DNA of 42,161 bases from Microbacteriaceae bacterium (GTDB taxonomy: Bacteria > Actinomycetota > Actinomycetes > Actinomycetales > Microbacteriaceae): NCBI GenBank assembly GCA_947453475.1, contig CANGGK010000005.1, positions 1-42,161 of the forward strand, given 5' to 3'. A program made the position numbers and the translations under genes. The notes under the pieces are model-generated. The model did not search any database. It had not been told where the DNA came from and worked only from the letters and a program-made list of their open reading frames with translations. This document shows, one piece after another, positions 9,601 through 18,600 of this stretch (the stretch's first letter is position 1; the number at the start of each line of letters is the position of its first letter).

Positions 9601-12600
9601 CCGTGACGGTAACTACAAAAGTGCTGTTTCCGACGGTGGTCGGGGTGCCCGATAGCGCACCGGTCGAAGAGTTGAGGGTTATGCCGTCAGGGAGCGCACC
9701 AGAGGTGACGGCCCAACTTGCGTATGGTGTGACACCACCCGTGGCAGCAAGCGAGCCCGAATAGCTCGAACCGACATGGCCAGCCCCTTGGGCGCCTGAA
9801 CTGGTGACTGCAAGGTTGGCTACCGTGGTGAAACTTGCCGCAGCGGTGACAACACTGGTGTTGGCAGCGTTAGAAGCCTTGACTACGTACCAATAGGTAG
9901 TGCCGGCATTTAGACCGGTGATTGTTGCTGCCGGGTGGCTCGTAGAACCCGCCGAAAGCGTTGTGATCGATGTGAACGAAGAGCAGGCATTGGCCAGGGC
10001 TTCGGTGGTTGCAACACAGTAACTTACCGCCGTTGAAAGGTTGCCGGTGGTGACCGACCAGTTCAGGGTCGCCTGGGATGTGGTCTGGCCAGAAATTGAC
10101 TTGCTCACGATAACCGGAGCCGCACCGACGGTAACGGTGTAGACCAACGTAGCGGTTCCAGAAACCGAATCGGTTACGTCTACGGTGAACTGGTAGGTGC
10201 CAGCTGTGGTCGGTGTACCCGACAAAACACCGTTACCCGAAACGGTGGTCATGCTTAGACCCGGTGGTCTAGTTCCGGTTGTTGACCAGGAATACGGTGA
10301 GGTTCCACCGGTAGCAGTGAAGGTCTGGCTATATGAAGTGCCGACTGTCGCCGTGGAGTTGCTGGTCGGAGTAATGGCTAGGTTTACCGGAGCAGCATCC
10401 GTGGTGAAGCTGCTGCTGATGGTAGAGGTTCCACCTAGGTTGGTTACCACTACTCGGTAGTAATAGGTGGTAGCTGCCGAAAGAGCCGAAAGGTCGATGC
10501 CGACCGCGGTTAGACCAGAGGTCGCTGCAATCTTGTTAGAAAGGTAAGTCAAAGTACAGGTAGCTACCGCGCCCTGAGATGTTGAGTAGCAGTACGAAAC
10601 CGTGGTCTCGTAGTACTGAGGGTCAACGGTTACGTTTAGTGTTCCGGTGGCATAGGTGATGTTGGATTCAGCTCGACCGTTGATCAGTGGCTTCGCACCG
10701 ATTCTTAGGCTAAATGCCTTAGTTACCGGGGTCGATCCGCCGTTATCGTCCAACTGGATGGTGAAGCTGAAGTCACCAATTACAGACGATGTGCCGGTAA
10801 TGGTTCCGTTCATCGCGTCTAGTGTCAAACCGCTTGGAAGCGCACCCGAGATTAGCGACCAGGTGTAGGTTGGCGCGTTTCCATCAGCGTCCGAACCGCC
10901 GGTTCCAGCCAGAGTGGCACTGTAGGCGGTTCCGCGATATCCACTGCTCAGTCCGCTTGAAGTAGTGATTCCCAGCGCCGATGGAGTCGTGAAGGTAGCC
11001 GCCGGAGTTGTTGCACCGCGGATGCTCGAGCCAGTAGAAGACGTGCCACTCGAGGTAGACAGAGTTGACGACAGCGAAGCAGACCTAAACGTTGCAGTTT
11101 TCAACGATGCCGTGGTTACACCGCTCGGGCTAGCTGCGTTGATGACTCTGAAGCGGTAGTAATACTGAACGCCTGGAGTCAAACCGGTTACGCGTTGAAC
11201 GAGAGTGTAGTTTCCGTCAGCCTTAAGGCCACCGGCTGGCAGATCGCCAGTGAAATCTGTCCACAAGGTACAAGTCGAAACTGCGGTTGCATCTGAGCCG
11301 AAGCAGTACGAGACCGTCGAGAGCAGGTTCTTAGGGTTTACATCAAGAACGATTTCTGCAGACTTAGTAGTTACCTTCTGCACGCGCGTTGAAGCGATTG
11401 CAGGCGGAGCACCGACGACGATCGTGAAGATCACCGAGTCGGCGGTCACCAAGCTGCGGTCTGTTACACGCACCTGGAAGCTGTAGTCACCGGTGACAGT
11501 CGGAGTTCCACTGATGACACCGAGGCTCGAAATGGTCAAACCGGTAGGCAGTGAACCGCTGCCCGAAATCAAAGCAAAGGTATATGGCGTCGTTCCACCG
11601 CTGGCGCTAACCGCTTGGCTATAAGAAGTGTTAAGAGTTGCGCGCGGCAGAGTCTGAGTCGAAATACCAACGGCATTCACAGTTACGAACGAGCTCGCAC
11701 CCTTTGCGCTAACCGTGCCCTGCGAGTTAATCGCACGAATGAAGTAGTAGTAGGTGGTGTTCGGCGTTAGACCCGTGATCAAAACTGGTGTCGTGATCTG
11801 CGATGCTGCCGAGTCAACCAAGAAGTCGACCCAGGTTGCACAGTTCGCTGTGGTGGTAGCCACGTTTGTCGAGACGCAGTATGCGTAAGTGGTCGAGAGG
11901 TTACCCGAGTTGCCATAGAACGAAACCAGTGCAGTCGTTGGGTACACGGTGGCTACCGAATATGTTGCAGTTAGGTCGATTACCGGAGCACCAACCACGT
12001 TCATGGTGATTGTTTGAGTGACGACCGTCGAGTTCGCGTCAGTTACCTGAACATCAAAAGTGTATGAACCCGAGGCGCCATCCGTGCTCGAAGTAGTTGC
12101 GGTCGGAGTTCCCGTCAGAACACCCGCAGAACTTAGCGATAGGCCAATCGGCAAAACGCTGCCCGAAGCTAGTGCCCAGGTGTATGAAGGGCGCCCACCG
12201 GCAGCCACCAAGGATGCGCTGTAAGCCGAACCTTCAATACCCTGAGAAACGCTGGTGGTGGTGATTGAAAGCGGTTGAGGTGCGATGGTCAATGTGAAAG
12301 TCGCGTTCACGGTGGTGCTTGCCGAGTCGGTCACGCGAACGGTAAAGGTGTAGTCACCGGCATCAGTCGAGTTTGGAGTGCCTGAAAGCACACCTGAGGT
12401 CGAGAGGCTCAGGCGACCAGGAAGGTTGCTGCTGACCATTGCCCATGAATAACCGCCGGTTCCATTGCGGGCAACCAATTGGAAGGAATATGAGCTCATC
12501 GCGGTAGCGGCGGTGAAGCTTGAAGAAGTGGTGACGATGGCCAACGGCAAGACCACGGCCGCAATAACGATTGAAAGTGACTTAGTCGCAACCGAAGCCG

Positions 12601-15600
12601 CAGAGTCAGTCGCAACCAGTGAGAAGTTGAACGTTCCCGCGAGAGTTGGAGTTCCGCTGATAACACCGGTTGCAAAGTCAATGCTCAGACCATTTGGAAG
12701 GCTGCCCGAAACGCTCCATAGAACCGGATTCAAACCGCCGCTGTACTGAGCGGTCTGGGAATATGACTGACCTACAGTGCCGCCGGTGAAGCTTGTCGTG
12801 TCGATGCTTAGCGGAGTGGCCGAGCCAGCACTTGTGAAGTTTCCGGTCGAGTAGACGGTGCCAAGGGTGTTAATTGCCTTGAATGAGTAGTAATACTTCG
12901 TTCCAGGCACAAGTCCGGTCAAACCGAAGCTTGGGCTAGCCGAGGTTGGGCTTGCTGAGTAGCTGCCAACCAGCTGATAGGTGCAAGTAGATAGGTCGCT
13001 CGATACCGAGTAGCAAATGTAAACCGAGGTAGAAAGGTTTCCGGTGTTCAACGAAACGTGAGTCGTTGCAGAAGCGGTGATGTTCGGCGAACTTCCCGCG
13101 GTGGTGCTGCCAGAAATCGCGGCCGGGGTCAAGGTCGGTGCAGCCGTAGCGGCACCCGTTGTAAACGAAACAGCAGATCCGCCGGCAGAAACCGTTCCGA
13201 TGCTGGTGGTTGCACTTAGCCAGACGTAATAGGTTGTGGCCGCAGAAAGGCCGGTGGCTACCGCCGTTACAGTGACTGCTGAAACGCTAGCCGGCAGGTT
13301 TGCCAACAAGATTGGAGTGCAGCTAGCAAAGGTCGTGGTGGTGCCGATGCAATACTGCAAATTGGTTGTTTCTAGACCGCCAGGGTTTACTGTGCCGACC
13401 AGCTGATAACTGGTTGCCGACTGGCTCACCGGAGTTCCGACGGTAACAAGCGGGGCACCGGTGGTCATGAACGTGTACTGGTCACCGTAGCCAACTCCGG
13501 CAGCATTCTTAGCAATGATTCGGTAGTAGTACAAGGTTCGAGTCGTAAGGCCAGTGATGGTTGCAGACACATCTTGATCGGTCGAGTCAGCCGTGAGTGT
13601 GATCACGCCGGTGACCGCCGAAGGTGGGCTAACCGGATATGCACAGTCAGTGGTGTTCGCTGCAATCGCGTGAGTCGAGTAGCAGACGGTATAGGTAGTG
13701 GCAATACCGCCTGGGTTAACCATTCCCGAAACGGTGCCGATTGTGCTGGTCACATCGAGGACGACATCGCTAACTACGCGTGGAGCAACTGACGCTGTGA
13801 ACTTCGTTGCGGCGTTCGAACTAATCGGAGTGGTCGAGTAACCGGTTCCGATTCCATTCACTGCGATTAGCTGGAAGTAATAGACACTGCCATTGGTCAA
13901 ACCAGTTAGTAAAGCAGAAACATCGACCGGCCCTGAGGTAGCAACCGTGTTATTTACGTTTACACGACTTGTGCCCAGCGAACAAGTCGAAAGCATGCCA
14001 CCCGAGGTGGTGGCTACCGTCGAGTAACAAACGTAAATGCTTGTGGTGCCCGACAAGAAGTTGTCTACGGTTCCGGTGACACTGGCAGAGGTGGCGTCAA
14101 TAAGGGTTGGCGCGTTTACCGTCACCACTGGCGCAAGCGATGTCACGAAGTTGACAATCGAACCGACCACTAGGCCGTTTCCGTTGTTCACTCGAATTTG
14201 GTAGTAGTAAGTCTTGCCAGAAAGCAGCCCAGATGGGGAGTTGCTATAGGTAGTTGAAGTTGTGGCGGTCAGAGAGGCCGCTGTGGTGCAGGTGGTGTTT
14301 GCCTGCAGTGTTGGGTCTTGATATGAGTAGCAGAACTGAACAGCGTTTGTGATTGGTGATCCAGAAGACGCGGCCAAACCACCCGAGGTTGAAGTTCCGC
14401 GCAATGACCAGCTAGTTCCAGAACCAGTAGCGGCGCTTGTAGCGACTACCGACTTACCGGCAGCGATTGAGTTCGTTGCAAGTGTCAGCGTGAGCGTGCC
14501 ATTTGAAACGCCAGAAACCGATGATGCGCCTGTGATCGTACAAGTGGCCGCGGTCATAAGTGCGGTCGGCGTTCCGCTGAGTAGGCCGGTTGCGGTGTTA
14601 AAGGTCAAACCAGCATTTGAAAGCGCGGTGGTGCAGGTCGAGTTGCTTATTGAATAACTCAGAGCTGCGGTTCCGCTGTTGTAGATCGTGTAGGCACTCG
14701 CAACTGGCGTGCCAACGGTTAGCCCCGAAAGCGTGTAACTGGTTACCGAAGACGAGTTGCTGTAACTCATGGCCATAGCTGCTGCCGAAGAAGTTACGGT
14801 AAGGGTGAATGTGCGAGAAACATTGCCTGCTGCCGAAAGTGCAGTCAAGGTGTAAGTGGTTAGAGACAGAACAGTGGTTGTCGTTCCGCTCAATTGGCCG
14901 GTGGCTGTGTTGAAAGTCAAGCCCGCAACCGTGCTCACTGCGTTACCTGAAGAATCGGTCAGGGTGTAGCTGGTGATTGGGTTACCCGAAGTGGTAATGG
15001 TGAATGGGTTTGAAACCACAACACCCTGAGAGTAAGAAAGCGAAGATGGCGAAAGCGACATGGTTGGCGCTTGAGAAACGGCCACGGTAAAGGTCGCAGT
15101 GGCTGCCGAATAGGTTGCGTTACCAGCTTGTGTAGCTGTGATCACACAAGTTCCATAGGCAAGAGCTGTAAGAACTAGAGTGCTCGGGTTTAGTGAACAA
15201 ACCGTGTTGTTTCCGGTGGTCACAGTGAGGCTGGTCAAAGCCAACTGGCTCGTCGGGTCGAGCGTGACTCGAAGAGTTTGAGTCGCCGAGCTCGTTCCAA
15301 CCGTCGCAGTTGCCGAGCCAGCTACAGCAATAACCTGAGGGGTTCCAGCAACGGTCAGCCAGAATGTTGCCGAGGTGAAACTGGTCGCGTTCGACGCAGT
15401 AATTGTGTACTGGGTTCGAGCGCTGGTTACCTGAGCAACGCTATTACTTATGACTCCATATACCGGGTCGAAAACTAGGCCGGTAGGAAGCGCAGGTGAA
15501 ATCGTATAGGTTGCTGTTCCACCGGTGTTGATTGTGTCGAACGGTAGTGAGAAAGGCTTGCCTACGGTCAAGACCACTTCAGTGTTGGTTAGCGAAATAC

Positions 15601-18600
15601 TCGGTGCTGCAACGGCAGTTGTCACGCTAAACGATTTGCTCACCGATGGTGCAGCATTGAACGCCTTGTTGTCTCCGGCCTGAGTTGCCGTAATGGTGCA
15701 AGTTGCTGGCGATGAGCCACCCACTGAAAGTGCGGTCACGGTGCCGTTGGCATTGATGCGGCAGATGGTCGGAGTGCTCGTTGTGTAGGTAACCAACATT
15801 CCACTAGATGCAGTTGCACCTAGGCCTTGGTCGGCCTGGTTAAGCACCATCGCCTGAGGCTGATCAAACGTGATTGTCTGGTCAAGAGCATTGATGGTAA
15901 GCGTGAAGTAAAGGCGGTTAGAAGCCGTGCCGTTTACGTTGTAACCAATGATGTAGTAAGTGGTCTTTAGCTGTTTCGCCTCTGGTGCTCCCGAAAGAAC
16001 ACCCGTGGTCGAATCGAACGCGAGGCCATCCGGTGTAGTTAGCACTTCACCGGCAGCATCGAACAGGCGGTAGGTTGCCGCTGTGCCGGCGGTGTCAGAG
16101 AATGAAATTGCCGACGGGTATGAGGTTTGAACCGTCATAACCTTGTCGGCTGAAGTGTTGGCGGTGAGAGCCAAAACAGGCGTTGCCGCACCGAGCACGA
16201 AGGTAGTGGTTACTGTTCCCTGAGCCCAAACCGTTGAGTTACCTGCCTGCGTAGCTGTAATCGAACAGGTTCCTGAACCGGTCGAGATTACCGGAGTAAC
16301 CACACCGGTGGAAGAGTTGACAGTACAAACGCCGGTGCTGTTGCTGACGAAGGTAATCGGCGTCAAGTTTGACGAAGCCGAGGCAACCAAGGTGATTGGG
16401 TTGGCCAAGCTGGCAACGTTTGCCTGAGGCATCGTAATCGTCTGAGCGCGACCGGTTACGGTGATTGACACTGCCTGAGTCGTGGTTCCCTCACTGTTAA
16501 TGAGGTTCAGCGTGTAACTAGTGGTTGCAGTAATCGCTGTCGGAGTTCCGGTGAGCACACAGTCGAGGGAGTCTAGTGTCACTCCCGCTGGAAGAGTGTT
16601 ACCGGTAATGGTGCAATAGGTTGCCGCGTAGCTTGTGCTGGTGCTTGTGTAGTTGATGGTTGGCGAAGTTACCGGGGTTCCAACCGGCACTGAAATCGTG
16701 CTGTTGGTAATGGTTGCGCTCGGCACACCGAGCGTCGCTCCAGAAGTTTTAGTGAAGTAGGCGCTACGCGCCGAAGTCACTGACGACGCCGAGAAACCGT
16801 TGGCCGAATCAGCCGCCTGCATTGCAAAAACAAAGCAAGTCTTTGCGCTGCTGCTCGTGCTTGTGCGGAAGTAGCGCAAGTACACGGTTCCACCCAGGTT
16901 GAACAGCTGGCAGCTATTAGATGTGGTAGGCACCACATACGAGGCATTTGGTGTAGCCCCAGATTGCTGGTAGCTAGTCGAAGTGAAAGTTGCTGCCGTA
17001 ACTGTTGGCGCAGTCGAACCAGAGCTGTAGGCCGCATAGAACATGATCGGCTTGTTTGGGTTCGTCGAAGTTGCGCGCAGTGGAATCACATAACCACTCG
17101 GCACGCCAGCGGTAAGAGTTGGTGCGGCCGGCGAAGAGCTGGCGATGGTGTGCAGAGAGACACCGAGATAGTTTTGACCGGTCACCGTTGGGTACGGGGA
17201 AGGGAAGGTAATTACCGGTGTCTGGGCGGCGGCAGCGGTGATGTTGAAAGTGACCTGGATGGTTGCCGTTTCAGAGGTCGCTGCGTTAGTTGCAGTAAAG
17301 GTGACAACGGTGGTTCCCTGCGCAGTTGGCGTTCCGGTGAAACCTCCAGTGCTAGATGCAATGGTCAACCCTGCCGGCAAAGTGGTGCTTGTGTAGGTAG
17401 CAGTTCCACCGGTGTTGGTGATGACATACGGTGCATTGGCTGAGGTGTAAGCAGTGCCAACATTCAGGGTCACCGAAGCATTGTTGACGCTAAGCACCGG
17501 AACAGTTACTGCGCTAGCGGGTGACGAAGCAGAACCTGAACTATTTGTTGCTGTCACAACTACTTGGTAAATCAGAGCCGCGTTGGTGCCAGGGATCTTG
17601 AATGTGTAACGGCCACCGGAAGTAGCAGGGCAGTTTGTGGTCACGGTTCCAACGGTGCAAGTAGCGGTTACCGAAGCACCACCATTAGTTGGAGTCGCGG
17701 TAAGAGTGTAGGTTGCAGGCGAACCACCGGTTGCGGCCGGCGTGAAGGCAACATTCAGTGTGGTGTTAGTGGTTGGGTCACGCAAGACAGTCGGTTGGCT
17801 AGGTGCTCCTGGCGGCAAAACCATTGAAGAGCCAAGCTGAATGTCGATATTGTTTGTCGCACTCTGTGCGAATACCGCATCATCGGTGACAGTGGTTTGA
17901 ATCGTAAATGCTGTATCGGCCGTGCCTAACGGCGGTGATAGAACGAGGGTTGCCGAGCGAGGGCTGACACCCTTTGTCCAAGTGAAGGTAGCCCAACTTG
18001 GCAACGTGTTTGTTGTCCAAACCAAGTTCTGAGCCGCATCGGCATCCGTGGCCGAGTAAGAAATGGTGGTGGTCGAACCTGCTGTAATCGTTATTCCCGC
18101 GCCGGTAGGTGACGAGCGAGTGATTACTGGAGCGTGGTTAGTTGGGTCAGACGCAAACTGTAGAAGCACATCTCGAGTTACGTACTGATTCGCACTGTCT
18201 TTGGCCAAGGTCTTAAGCACGTAAAAGATCGGTGCGGTTGGAGTGCCACCCGAGAATGCGGTCACATAGTTTTCGGTTCCGACACAAAGGCTCGAGCTGA
18301 TCTTGAATTCACCGGTTGAAGTGTTCAGGTAAGAACAAGGTATTTTGCTTGCACCGTAGCCACCGAGACTTGCCGTCTGGTCGGTAACCAAGCTGTAAGT
18401 TACCGAGCTACCGGTCTGCGAGAGCGCATTGAGGTTAGTTGTGAATACGGCAGAGGAGCTTACGTCGTAAGGAACGTTGGTTAGATAGCCGGTGTTGTAT
18501 GACGGCGTGGTATTTGAACCTAAGAAGCTCACGCGACCGGCAAACTGAATTACCTGGTTAGTGGTGTTCTTAATGCCGGCAATTCGGTTGCTGCCGGTTT

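Noticed and set aside
7560-12830. Giant gene as a nonribosomal peptide or polyketide synthase because of size and repeats
   Set aside because: It has a signal peptide and Ig/FN3-like motifs; no adenylation, ketosynthase or carrier motifs.
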